Of a stretch of DNA of 64,000 bases, positions 52,311-62,098 are shown piece after piece. Source of the DNA: Halopseudomonas xinjiangensis (GTDB lineage: Bacteria; Pseudomonadota; Gammaproteobacteria; Pseudomonadales; Pseudomonadaceae); assembly GCF_900104945.1 (NCBI RefSeq), contig NZ_LT629736.1, positions 3,472,993 through 3,536,992 of the forward strand, read 5' to 3'. The position numbers and the translations under genes are program-made. The notes below the pieces were generated by a model. The model made no database searches, was not told where the DNA came from, and saw only the letters and a program-made list of their open reading frames with translations. Every line of letters starts with the position of its first letter. Within the stretch, counting starts at the first letter, position 1.

Positions 52311-52865
52311 TTAGTTCTGACGATTTCCCAGCATTCGAGCCAGCACGTCTTCATCCCTCGGCCGGCTGCGGTGAACGAAGACCATGACGACATGACCGAC
52401 TATCAGCACCAGCAGTAGCCAGCCGAGCCAGCTATGGAGCAGGTTTCCTGGCGCGGTCATCCAGTCGATGGAGCCGCCTTCGAAGCCGGGCATGAGCGGA
52501 ATTCCCAGTGGCTCGAATGCGCGGCCCGACCCGTACTGGCGCACCAGGGCGAGCAGGGGCACGATCAGCATCAGTACGTACATTGCCAGGTGGCCGAGTT
52601 GTGCCGGAATGTTCAGCGAGGGCGGACGATGTCCGCGGTTATACAGGGACCACAAGGCGCGGATACAGATCAGCGCGATAAGCAGTGTGCCGACAATCTT
52701 GTGCGTGCCCCAGAGAAAGCCTTCGACCGTGGTGTCCTCGAACAGCCAGTGAGCCACAGCCGAAGCGAACTGCCACGCCAGCACCAAGGCCATGCTCCAG
52801 TGCAGAAATCGACTGATCGTGCCGTACCGCGCCATACTGTCGAGTGGTTGCCACTTGCTGCTCAT
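52311..52865 (-). CDS. Cytochrome b561-family protein
   Basis: A 184-residue inner-membrane dihaem cytochrome b with four helices (about 20-40, 50-70, 90-110, 150-170). Haem-ligand histidines are visible in RFLHWSMALVLAW, THKIVG, LGHLAMYV and LHSWLGW. It should pass electrons between quinol and periplasmic or membrane partners. I start at ATG 52865 (MSSKWQPLDS), since the next ATG or GTG upstream adds a sequence unlike the family. Partner unknown. Confidence 0.85.
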   Translation of the reverse strand: MSSKWQPLDSMARYGTISRFLHWSMALVLAWQFASAVAHWLFEDTTVEGFLWGTHKIVGTLLIALICIRALWSLYNRGHRPPSLNIPAQLGHLAMYVLMLIVPLLALVRQYGSGRAFEPLGIPLMPGFEGGSIDWMTAPGNLLHSWLGWLLLVLIVGHVVMVFVHRSRPRDEDVLARMLGNRQN

Positions 52866-53238
52866 TATCGCCCCGTTGGATTGATGAAATGTCGTACCAC
52901 CTGCTACCGCCATGCTCTCGGCGATTATCAGGAATTATCCGCATCGGCATGCGCTGCAGTCTAGCGGTTTCAGCCGGTGAAGTGCCAACGATGGCGAAGC
53001 AGCGGACCGTGAATCTGCTGCGTCGCCAGGCTTGTGATTGCCGCCATTTAATGGCGATACGATTGCACTTTTCGGTATTTCTGTTTTCACAGTGGCATGC
53101 CTGGCGGAGCGGAGCGACGATCAGGCGCAGTCAGAACATTGCTCCAGGCCGACGAGTTTCTTCTTGTTTCGCTTTTCCGCTAGGTCATGCCGCTTCTGCG
53201 GTGCGCCGACGAATGGCCTGATACAAACGGAGGAGCAC
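52866..53238. promoter_or_regulatory. Divergent intergenic region, cytochrome b561 / lipoprotein esterase
   Basis: 373 bases. A hairpin CGCCAT-TTA-ATGGCG (about 53042-53056) lies in the middle. TTGCAC near 53064 could be a -35, but the base run 17 further (TTCACA) is a poor -10. I see no gene. Confidence 0.35.
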
Positions 53239-54459
53239 GTGAAGATCAAACTGGTCTGCTTGATGTTGATGGGACTGCTGAGCGCGGGTTGTGGCGGCGG
53301 AGGCGGCGGTGGGGGAGAGCCAGCCCCAGCTCAGGAGGAGCAGACACCCCCGGCAGACGGCTCGCCCACTACCGACACCCCATCCCAACCGCAGAACCCA
53401 CCGAACCGTCCATCTTCTCCGCGCCCGCAACCGCAACAGCCCGAGCCGGAAGAAGAGGAAGAGGAAGAGGTTCCGGCCACTCCCGGCACTCCGGGGCCGA
53501 TCCTGAGCCCGTCAGATCCAGAGCCCGCTGAACCGGACTCGCCCGAACAAGAACCCGCAGACCCAGCGCCGACGGACCCGGAAGAGCCTGCGCCCACCGA
53601 GCCAGAAGATCCCACTCCGACCGAGCCGGAGGAACCACCGACTGACCCAGAGGATCCGGTGCTCAATTCGAACCCCTATGCTTCTGCGGGTTGCGGTTTC
53701 GATCCGATGGTGGAGGGGGAGCACACCCTTCGCATCAATGGTACCGACAGGATTTTCACAGTGGACCTCCCGGCCGACTACGACCAGAACCGAGCCTATG
53801 CAATGGTGTTCGGCTTCCATGGACGGGGTCGCGACGGCCAATTCCAGAACACCAATTACGGCAACCTGGCGTCGACCATGGGTGACGATGCGGTTCTGGT
53901 CTATCCGGAGGGCTTGTACATGGACAACCAGGGCGCGGTGGGCGACAAGCATGGTGGGAGTGGTACCACGTGGGAAATCGAAGGTTCTACGGACCTCGAG
54001 TTTTTCGACGCCATGTTGCAACAACTCAAATCGGAAACGTGCATAGACGAACAACGTGTCTACACCGTCGGCTTCAGCATGGGCGGTTACTTCTCTGCGC
54101 GATTGGCATGTGAGCGAGGAATGGACGTGCGCGCTTTTGCTGCCGCCGGTGCCGGTGCGCCGGCCATAGACCCGGCCATGTGCGAAAACATGTCGGCCGC
54201 ATGGCTCGCGCATGATCCGGAGGACACCGCCATCGACTATGAGGACGCGGGGCTGGCTCTGCGCGACTATTGGCTCGATGTGAACATGTGTGGTCCGGAG
54301 ACCCGTCCGATCGCGTCGGAAGGCGATTGCGTCGAGTACACCAATTGCGCGGTGGATTATCCGGTCCAGTGGTGTACCTACAGCCAGGGCAGCAATCACC
54401 ATCAATGGCCGAACTTCGCACCTCGGGAAGTGTGGGACTTCTTCCTATCGCTGGAGTGA
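53239..54459 (+). CDS. Lipoprotein esterase of the PHB-depolymerase/feruloyl-esterase type, with Pro/Glu-rich tether
   Basis: A 406-residue precursor. GTG 53239 has GGAGGAG five bases upstream; lipobox LSAGC is followed at once by eight glycines. Then about 120 residues of Pro, Glu, Asp and Thr, including repeats such as DPEEPAPTEPEDPTPTEPEE. From about 150 comes an alpha/beta-hydrolase domain with nucleophile elbow GFSMGG (serine near 278), GFHGRGRDG as oxyanion block and a late HHQWPN histidine. Cysteines are frequent and probably form disulfides. The closest families are PHB depolymerase, LpqC and feruloyl esterase; the polymer is unknown. The tether suggests display away from the membrane. 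Confidence 0.83.
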   Translation: MKIKLVCLMLMGLLSAGCGGGGGGGGEPAPAQEEQTPPADGSPTTDTPSQPQNPPNRPSSPRPQPQQPEPEEEEEEEVPATPGTPGPILSPSDPEPAEPDSPEQEPADPAPTDPEEPAPTEPEDPTPTEPEEPPTDPEDPVLNSNPYASAGCGFDPMVEGEHTLRINGTDRIFTVDLPADYDQNRAYAMVFGFHGRGRDGQFQNTNYGNLASTMGDDAVLVYPEGLYMDNQGAVGDKHGGSGTTWEIEGSTDLEFFDAMLQQLKSETCIDEQRVYTVGFSMGGYFSARLACERGMDVRAFAAAGAGAPAIDPAMCENMSAAWLAHDPEDTAIDYEDAGLALRDYWLDVNMCGPETRPIASEGDCVEYTNCAVDYPVQWCTYSQGSNHHQWPNFAPREVWDFFLSLE

Positions 54460-54478
54460 ACACAACACCGTCGAGAAG

Positions 54479-54500
54479 AGCGCCGCTGCCTGGCGGCGCT
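54479..54500 (+). terminator. Weak hairpin after the esterase gene
   Basis: AGCGCCGC (54479-54486) pairs with GCGGCGCT (54493-54500), loop TGCCTG, 20 bases past the esterase stop. The T-tract is poor, so termination is only partial at best. Confidence 0.4.
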
Positions 54501-54590
54501 TACATGGTTTCCGTCAGAGGCTTTGGCGGAGCGTCCAAGGGCAGTGCCACGGTTGTACGGCCTGCCCGCCGCTAACAGAGAGAGGTCCAT

Positions 54591-54737
54591 ATGAATCTCA
54601 ATCGTGAAGCGCTGGGACAAATCTTCCCCGTGTTTATCTGCCTGCTAGCCGTCACCGTCTGGCTACCGCTCTTCGTATTGCTGCGCGCGGTCCTCTGCGT
54701 CGTCACGCCTGCACGTGAGCGAAGCTGTACGTTCTAG
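54591..54737 (+). CDS. Small predicted membrane protein, 48 residues
   Basis: ATG 54591 is preceded by AGAGAGAGG at good spacing. The 48-residue product MNLNREALGQIF... has one long hydrophobic stretch (about 12-38) and a basic tail ending SCTF. It may be one membrane helix or a hairpin. I know no match. It could be real because of the ribosome site and composition, but a chance frame is not excluded. Confidence 0.45.
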   Translation: MNLNREALGQIFPVFICLLAVTVWLPLFVLLRAVLCVVTPARERSCTF

Positions 54738-54894
54738 GTCGGATGCTCGAGCGCCGGTATCGAAACCAGGCGGATAGATGGGCCAGCACGGCGAAGGCTG
54801 GGTTTCGCGAAGCACGCTTCGCGCCGCCGGAACGACGAGCATCTGCGATGCGAGGCTGGGATAGTCCGATGAGGACCGGCATGACCGAAGGGAA
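54738..54894. other. Intergenic stretch with hairpins between the small gene and tRNA-Ile2
   Basis: 157 bases with no credible gene. TTTCGCGAAGC-AC-GCTTCGCG contains a perfect eight-pair stem around 54812-54829. The stretch reads like a degraded extragenic repeat; on the minus strand it is the trailer of the tRNA. Confidence 0.35.
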
Positions 54895-54971
54895 TGGTGG
54901 GCCCAGTAGGACTTGAACCTACGACCAAGCGATTATGAGTCGCCTGCTCTGACCAACTGAGCTATGGGCCC
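54895..54971 (-). tRNA. tRNA-Ile2 (CAU anticodon, lysidine-modified)
   Basis: A 77-base gene on the minus strand with seven-pair acceptor stem GGGCCCA/TGGGCCC, encoded CCA end and D-arm AGCTCAGTTGG. The anticodon arm is GGCGA-CTCATAA-TCGCT and the T-arm carries GGTTCAAGTCC. The CAT anticodon reads as Met, but the anticodon stem and GGCGACTCATAATCGCTTGG block match tRNA-Ile2 of Escherichia coli closely and not elongator tRNA-Met. The C34 would be changed to lysidine by TilS so that it reads AUA. It lies next to rpoD. Confidence 0.9.
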
Positions 54972-55045
54972 ACTACAGGTACAACGCCGCGCATTATACG
55001 GACTGCTGCCAGAGGTGACCATAGCGGTTTGGCTTGGCACAGGGA

Positions 55046-55072
55046 TAAAAAAACCCGGCCGGAGCCGGGTTT
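55046..55072 (-). terminator. Intrinsic terminator after rpoD
   Basis: On the minus strand AAACCCGGC-TCCG-GCCGGGTTT forms nine pairs with a four-base loop and runs into TTTT-AT. It starts about 13 bases after the rpoD stop. Confidence 0.92.
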
Positions 55073-55084
55073 GTGTAACGCGAA

Positions 55085-56941
<1,857 letters not shown>

Positions 56942-57027
56942 AACAACCCTTGTGGATGCCTTGTGTGCAAAAAAATAAGCTGCGGATTATACCCTGATCA
57001 GGGTCTCCAGCGCCAGTTGGCGCAAGC

Positions 57028-58893
57028 TCAACGGTCGGCCGTCGATGCCGTCCGATTGGCGAGTAAGGTCCGCAGCTGCTGTTTTTCCTCGGTGGTGAGC
57101 GGCACGCTGGCCGATTTGTCGAGGAGTCTCTGGATGTGGCGGTCGGTTTGTCCCGCCTTCAATCTATTTATAGTGTCAAAAAACTGTTGTTCAAGGTTGG
57201 CGCTCGGAATATTCAACAACCATTCCTTTTCGGCGAGCCGAGAAAGCTGTTCGCCGAGTGCCGTACCGTGCCAGCGCGCCAGTAATTGTATTGTCGACAG
57301 TCCCGGGTTTTTCTGAAGGGCGCCGATCAGCGCGATCAGCAGTCGCGCCTCGTCTCTATCCTCGTCGGCGAACTCCTGGGCTTCGCTGACCACCCCCGCA
57401 AGATGGGGATGGTGCAGCAGGGTTCTCGCCGCCCCAAGCAGCGGGTCCTCGACATTGCTGCGTTCAACTGACGAACGGCGCGGAGCGCTGCGCGTCCAGC
57501 GCTCGCGTTTCGCGGCGGCAGGCTCGTAGCGCGGCGCTTCGGTCGTGCTGTCATCGGTCGAATAGTAATGCTCGGCCTCAGCAGGGGGCGGCGGACTCGC
57601 TGGCAGCTCGTCGAGGCGCATGCCTGTCCGATTTTCCAACGCCTGGCGCAGCAGTCGGCGCAACAGGCTGCCCGGGACCTGCTCGATCAGCGGAAGCGCC
57701 AGGGTCGCCAGGTGTGCTTTGCCTTCCAGGCTTTCGATGTTGGCTTCTTTTTCGAGGTGCCGGAACAGATATTCGGTCAGCGCGACGGACTTCTGTACCA
57801 GGCGCGCGCGGAAAGCATCCTGCCCTTCGCTGCGTACCAGCGTATCCGGGTCCTGCCCTTCGGGCAGAAACAGGAAGCGCACATGGCGGCCGTCTTCCAT
57901 GGCAGGCAGGCACGCCTGCAAGGCCCGCCAGGCGGCCTGCCTGCCGGCATTATCGCCGTCGAAACAGAACACCACGTTGTGTACAACCCGGAACAGGCGG
58001 CGCAAATGGTCTTCGCTGGTAGCAGTGCCGAGCGTCGCCACCGCGTTGGTAATCCCGTGTTGGGCGAGGGCGATGACATCCATGTAGCCTTCAACGACCA
58101 GGATGTCTTCAAGCTGACGGTTGCTCCGTCTCGCCTCGAACAAGCCGTAAAGCTCGCGGCCTTTATGAAACACCGGGGTTTCCGGAGAGTTCAGGTACTT
58201 GGGCTTTTCGTCACCCAGGACGCGCCCACCGAAGCCAATGACGCGCCCCCGCGCATCGCGGATGGGAAACATGATGCGATCCCGGAAGCGGTCGTAACGC
58301 TTGCCGGTCTCGGGGTTCTCCACTACCAGCCCCGCATCGAGCAGTGCTTTCTGCTCGGTGTTGTCATGGGCCAGATGCGACATCAGATTGTCCCAGCCGG
58401 GCGGGGCGAAACCGACGTCATACAGCTTGGCGATCTGGCCTGTCAGCCCGCGTTGCTTCAGATAGCCTACGGCGCGCTGTCGTTGCCCATGATGGCGCAG
58501 CTGCTGGCGATAGTAAGCAGCTGCTTGTTCCAGCAGCGCATACAGGGGGCTGTCCTGGCGCGGGGTGGATTGGCCCTTGCGGTCGGTGCGCTCTTCACGC
58601 GGGACATCGACGCCCTGGTTGCGAGCGAGTTCTTCGACCGCCTGGGGGAAATCCAGGCGTTCGAAGTCCATGATGAAACTGATCGCGTTGCCGCCGGCGC
58701 CGCAGCCGAAGCAGTAGTAGAACTGCTTGTCCGGACTGACGCTGAATGAGGGCGATTTTTCGTTATGGAACGGGCACAGTGCGGAGAAGTTCTTGCCGGT
58801 CTTCTTCAGCTTCAGTCTTGAGCCGACGACCTCGACGATGTCCGAGCGGCCGAGCAGATCATCGATAAAGCCCTGTGGAATCAGCCCAGCCAT
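57028..58893 (-). CDS. dnaG: DNA primase DnaG
   Basis: Makes RNA primers at the replication fork. The 621-residue protein has the CHC2 zinc domain (CPFHNEKSPSFSVSP and YYCFGCG, about 40-65), the polymerase domain, the TOPRIM motifs VVEGYMDVIALAQ near 262 and FCFDGDNAGRQAA near 305, and a C-terminal DnaB-interaction domain (about 470-621) reached through a Pro/Ser-rich linker. It is somewhat shorter than many Pseudomonas primases, mainly in the linker. It precedes rpoD by 86 bases. Confidence 0.96.
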   Translation of the reverse strand: MAGLIPQGFIDDLLGRSDIVEVVGSRLKLKKTGKNFSALCPFHNEKSPSFSVSPDKQFYYCFGCGAGGNAISFIMDFERLDFPQAVEELARNQGVDVPREERTDRKGQSTPRQDSPLYALLEQAAAYYRQQLRHHGQRQRAVGYLKQRGLTGQIAKLYDVGFAPPGWDNLMSHLAHDNTEQKALLDAGLVVENPETGKRYDRFRDRIMFPIRDARGRVIGFGGRVLGDEKPKYLNSPETPVFHKGRELYGLFEARRSNRQLEDILVVEGYMDVIALAQHGITNAVATLGTATSEDHLRRLFRVVHNVVFCFDGDNAGRQAAWRALQACLPAMEDGRHVRFLFLPEGQDPDTLVRSEGQDAFRARLVQKSVALTEYLFRHLEKEANIESLEGKAHLATLALPLIEQVPGSLLRRLLRQALENRTGMRLDELPASPPPPAEAEHYYSTDDSTTEAPRYEPAAAKRERWTRSAPRRSSVERSNVEDPLLGAARTLLHHPHLAGVVSEAQEFADEDRDEARLLIALIGALQKNPGLSTIQLLARWHGTALGEQLSRLAEKEWLLNIPSANLEQQFFDTINRLKAGQTDRHIQRLLDKSASVPLTTEEKQQLRTLLANRTASTADR

Positions 58894-58919
58894 GCCTGTT
58901 GCCCTGAAAAAGCTAAAGA

Positions 58920-58939
58920 GACGCCGGTCCGCTGGCGTC
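58920..58939 (-). terminator. Partial terminator between rpsU and dnaG
   Basis: GACGCC (58920-58925) and GGCGTC (58934-58939), six pairs with an eight-base loop, followed on the minus strand by TCTTTAGCTTTTTC. The stem is short. In the equivalent Escherichia coli operon a partial terminator at this place lowers dnaG expression relative to rpsU. Confidence 0.5.
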
Positions 58940-59109
58940 GAGCGATTGGATCGGACACTATCTCACGGCAACGCAAAAAACCAGCCGTATCCATATTCAG
59001 GATGGCCGGAGAAGTGCGTTCAGCAATATTGCCTGCTCTGTATCGGGGGGGGGTGCGGGACCCACGCCAATTCAGCGGGCCTGTGTCAGGCCCGGCAGAC
59101 AGCTGTAAC

Positions 59110-59325
59110 TCAGTACAGACGCTCGCGGCGGCGGTTTTCGCGCTGCAGCTTCTTGGCGTGACGCTTGACGGCAGCAGCTGCCTTGCGCTTGCGCTCGGTA
59201 GTCGGCTTCTCGTAAAACTCGCGGCGGCGGACTTCGGCGAGTACACCGGCTTTCTCGCAGGAGCGCTTGAAGCGGCGCAGTGCGACGTCGAAGGGTTCGT
59301 TCTCTTTTACTTTGACGGCAGGCAT
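59110..59325 (-). CDS. rpsU: 30S ribosomal protein bS21
   Basis: The 71-residue bS21 protein, strongly basic: [20 protein letters not shown] and a C-terminus [10 protein letters not shown]. It is needed for translation initiation. AAAGG lies six bases before ATG 59325. It is the first gene of the macromolecular-synthesis operon and has a good promoter. A run of nine G lies downstream in the spacer to dnaG. Confidence 0.97.
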   Translation of the reverse strand: MPAVKVKENEPFDVALRRFKRSCEKAGVLAEVRRREFYEKPTTERKRKAAAAVKRHAKKLQRENRRRERLY

Positions 59326-59397
59326 TTCGTACCTTTCTCAAATCTGTGAGTCATGGCTACCGGCCTAGCCAGTAGCAAGTGCATTTCAGGGGAGCGG

Positions 59398-59426
59398 ATG
59401 TTACCGCCTAAATTCGAGAAATGCAA
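59398..59426 (-). promoter_or_regulatory. Sigma-70 promoter for rpsU
   Basis: On the minus strand TTGCAT (59421-59426), 17 bases, then TAACAT (59398-59403). Transcription would start near 59391, leaving a leader of about 65 bases. Confidence 0.6.
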
Positions 59427-59516
59427 AGTCTTCATGGTTAAAAACTAGCCGCAGGCGGCCGGGCTGATTATCATGCGCGGCATGTTACCTGAAGATGACG
59501 GCCAGACAGGCAGACA

Positions 59517-60554
59517 ATGCGCATTCTCGGAATAGAAACATCCTGCGATGAGACAGGCGTAGCGCTGTACGACAGCGAGCGCGGCCTGCTGGCGGACGCG
59601 TTGTTCAGCCAGATCGACCTGCATCGCATCTATGGCGGCGTGGTTCCCGAGCTGGCGTCGCGCGATCACGTTAAGCGCCTGGTTCCGTTGATGCGCGAGG
59701 TCTTCACGCGCGCTGGCGTGGCTGAAGGTGACGTGGACGGCGTAGCGTACACGGCCGGCCCCGGGCTGGTTGGAGCGCTGCTGGTAGGCGCCGCTTGCGC
59801 CAAGGCGCTGGCTTTTGCCTGGGGCGTCCCTGCACTGGGCGTCCATCATATGGAAGGCCACCTGCTTGCGCCCATGCTGGAAGAGAATCCGCCGGAGTTT
59901 CCGTTCGTCGCCTTGCTGGTATCTGGTGGCCATACCCAGCTGGTTCGGGTGGATGGGATCGGCCGTTATCAGCTGCTTGGCGAGTCGCTGGACGACGCTG
60001 CCGGTGAAGCCTTCGACAAAACAGCCAAACTGATGGGGCTGCCGTATCCGGGCGGGCCGGAGATCGCCCGCTTGGCTCAAACGGGCGAGCCGGGGCGCTT
60101 CGTCTTCCCGCGTCCGATGACGGACCGCCCGGGTCTCGATTTCAGTTTCAGCGGCTTGAAAACCTCGGTGCTGAACGCCTGGCAACAGGCTGGAGGGAGC
60201 GATGTCGATTCACAGACCCGTTGTGATATCGCCCTGGGCTTCGAACATGCTGTGGTTGAAACCCTGACTATCAAATGCCGCCGCGCACTCAAGTCCACCG
60301 GACTCAAGAGGCTGGTGATCGCTGGGGGCGTCAGCGCCAACCGGCGTCTGCGTGAGTCGCTGGGGCGGATGGCGCATGGTTTGAACGGAGAGCTGTTTTA
60401 TGCGCGACCCGAGTTCTGTACCGACAACGGCGCGATGATCGCTTACGCTGGCTGTCAGCGACTGCAGGCAGGGCAGCGCGACAGCGCCGGGATCGAGGCC
60501 CGGGCTCGATGGCCGATGGAGCAGCTACCGGCGATAGACCAGGCCGACAGCTAG
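59517..60554 (+). CDS. tsaD: tRNA N6-adenosine threonylcarbamoyltransferase TsaD
   Basis: Transfers the threonylcarbamoyl group to A37 of tRNAs that read ANN codons, working with TsaB and TsaE. The 345-residue protein has the N-terminal [17 protein letters not shown], the metal-binding histidines in [10 protein letters not shown] and the C-terminal [14 protein letters not shown] and [12 protein letters not shown]. It is divergent from rpsU, as in pseudomonads. Its stop shares CTAG with that of plsY on the other strand. Confidence 0.96.
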   Translation: MRILGIETSCDETGVALYDSERGLLADALFSQIDLHRIYGGVVPELASRDHVKRLVPLMREVFTRAGVAEGDVDGVAYTAGPGLVGALLVGAACAKALAFAWGVPALGVHHMEGHLLAPMLEENPPEFPFVALLVSGGHTQLVRVDGIGRYQLLGESLDDAAGEAFDKTAKLMGLPYPGGPEIARLAQTGEPGRFVFPRPMTDRPGLDFSFSGLKTSVLNAWQQAGGSDVDSQTRCDIALGFEHAVVETLTIKCRRALKSTGLKRLVIAGGVSANRRLRESLGRMAHGLNGELFYARPEFCTDNGAMIAYAGCQRLQAGQRDSAGIEARARWPMEQLPAIDQADS

Positions 60555-61135
60555 CGGCGGAAGTCGTTTTCGGTACCGCTGAGCAGGCGGCCGATGTTCA
60601 GACGGTGCCGTAGCAGGATCAGCGACACCATAAGCAGGATGGGTAGCAGCAGTTGCGGGTGTCGCCAGGCGAACCAGGGCAGAAGCCCGGCACAGGCGGC
60701 CAACGACGCCAGTGACGCGATACGTTTGATCAGAAACACGGCCAGCCAGAGCACTGCTGCGATCAGCGTAGCCGGCCAGGACAGCAGCATCAGCGCGCCG
60801 CCGGCCGTAGCCACGCCCTTGCCGCCACGAAACTGATGGAATATCGGCAGGATGTGTCCGATGATTGCCGCCAATGCGACCCAGCCTTGCTGGGGTGGTG
60901 ACAATCCGACCCGCGCTGCAATCCACACCGCCGCGGCGCCCTTGCTCCAGTCGCCGACCAGTGTGGCCAGCGCCAGCTGCCGGTGTCCCAGGCGCAGCAT
61001 GTTGCTTGCGCCGGGATTGCCGGAGCCGCTGTAGCGAGGGTCTGGTAGCCTCCCAAGCCTGCTCAGGAGCACGGCGAACGACACCGAGCCAAGCAGGTAG
61101 GCAATACACAAGAGAATGACGAACTTCGCAGGCAT
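60551..61135 (-). CDS. plsY: Glycerol-3-phosphate acyltransferase PlsY
   Basis: Inner-membrane enzyme that acylates glycerol 3-phosphate using acyl phosphate, the first step of phospholipid synthesis with PlsX. ATG 61135 gives 194 residues; a longer open frame upstream would run through folB and is rejected. The family motifs [11 protein letters not shown] and [14 protein letters not shown] are present and about five helices are visible. The stop codon overlaps tsaD by three bases. Confidence 0.94.
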   Translation of the reverse strand: MPAKFVILLCIAYLLGSVSFAVLLSRLGRLPDPRYSGSGNPGASNMLRLGHRQLALATLVGDWSKGAAAVWIAARVGLSPPQQGWVALAAIIGHILPIFHQFRGGKGVATAGGALMLLSWPATLIAAVLWLAVFLIKRIASLASLAACAGLLPWFAWRHPQLLLPILLMVSLILLRHRLNIGRLLSGTENDFRR

Positions 61136-61186
61136 CGTCGTCGCGCCGTGGCAAAAACCAGATTGTAGACGAACAGTGGGGGACGA

Positions 61187-61549
61187 GTGGATCAGGTATT
61201 CATTAACGGGTTGTCTGTCGATGCTGTCATAGGCGTCTACGACTGGGAGCGGATCGCTCCGCAGCGCCTGATCATCGATCTCGACATGGGCTGGGATATG
61301 GCCCGCGCTGCAGCAGAGGACGATATCACTGCGACGCTCGATTATGCTGCGATCAGCCAGAGAATCGCCGGATTCGCAGCGGCCAGTTCGTGCGCCCTGG
61401 TTGAAACCTTCGCGGACAGACTCGCCAGCGCGATCATTTGCGAGTTCGGTGTGCCCTGGCTGCGCTTGCGTGTGACCAAGCCCGGCGCTGTGCCGGAAGC
61501 GCTCGGAGGCGTCGGAGTACTGATCGAGCGTGGCGCCAGGCTGTCGTGA
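61187..61549 (+). CDS. folB: Dihydroneopterin aldolase
   Basis: Cleaves dihydroneopterin to 6-hydroxymethyl-dihydropterin in folate synthesis. The 120-residue protein begins MDQVFINGLSVDAVIGVYDWER; the GVYDWER block and the C-terminal KPGAVPEALGGVGVLIER are characteristic. GTG 61187 has GGGGGA seven bases upstream. It overlaps folK (GTGA), the next step of the pathway. Confidence 0.93.
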   Translation: MDQVFINGLSVDAVIGVYDWERIAPQRLIIDLDMGWDMARAAAEDDITATLDYAAISQRIAGFAAASSCALVETFADRLASAIICEFGVPWLRLRVTKPGAVPEALGGVGVLIERGARLS

Positions 61550-62094
61550 CTGCCATCTATCTCGGGCTGGGCAGCAACGTCGACCGGGAACACTTCCTGC
61601 GCCGTGGGCTGGATGCGCTCGAGCAGCTACTCGGGCCGTTGCAGTGTTCACCGGTTTTCGAAAGCGATGCGGTCGGTGTGCTCGGGCAGCGCTTTTTCAA
61701 CATGGTGGTCGGGGCGCAGACGCACCTGAGCCTGGCTGACCTGAATGCGGGGCTCAAGGCTATCGAAGCGGCTTGCGGACGGCGAGAAAGCCGAACCGCA
61801 GGCCGTATTACGTTGGACATCGACGTGCTGGTATACGGTGAACTGACCGGGAGGCATGACGGCATAGAGCTTCCACGTCCTGAGCTACGACGCAACGCCT
61901 TTGTGCTCTGGCCCTTGGCGTTGCTGGCGCCACAGCTGACGCTGGCGGGAGAGCCGAGCAATATCGCCGGGGTTTGGAGCGCGTGGCAGGGTAATCAGAT
62001 GCTCTGGCCGGTAGAGTTTGCCTGGCGCGAGCAGTCTCTGACTCCTTTGCCTTTAATCGAAACGTACCGGCCTCGTGACGTTTCCGGCCGTTGA
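61546..62094 (+). CDS. folK: Hydroxymethyl-dihydropterin pyrophosphokinase
   Basis: Adds pyrophosphate to the FolB product. GTG 61546 (VTAIYLGLGSNVDREHFL) overlaps the folB stop and gives 182 residues. The family signatures are GLGSNVDRE, RTAGRITLDIDVLVYG (with the metal-binding Asp pair) and ELPRPELRRNAFVLWPL. An earlier in-frame start inside folB is rejected. It converges on cca with four bases between them. Confidence 0.94.
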   Translation: MTAIYLGLGSNVDREHFLRRGLDALEQLLGPLQCSPVFESDAVGVLGQRFFNMVVGAQTHLSLADLNAGLKAIEAACGRRESRTAGRITLDIDVLVYGELTGRHDGIELPRPELRRNAFVLWPLALLAPQLTLAGEPSNIAGVWSAWQGNQMLWPVEFAWREQSLTPLPLIETYRPRDVSGR

Positions 62095-62098
62095 GCGC

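Noticed and set aside
53331..53666. Minus-strand frame rich in Gly and Ser opposite the esterase linker
   Set aside because: Mirror of the Pro/Glu repeat codons; no start signal and no neighbour on that strand.
54895..54971. tRNA-Met because of the CAT anticodon
   Set aside because: The anticodon stem and the sequence around it match tRNA-Ile2 and not initiator or elongator tRNA-Met, so lysidine modification is expected.
61136..61651. An N-terminal extension of plsY through folB
   Set aside because: PlsY is a small membrane protein starting at MPAKFVILL; the extension lies antisense to folB and has no membrane or known domain.
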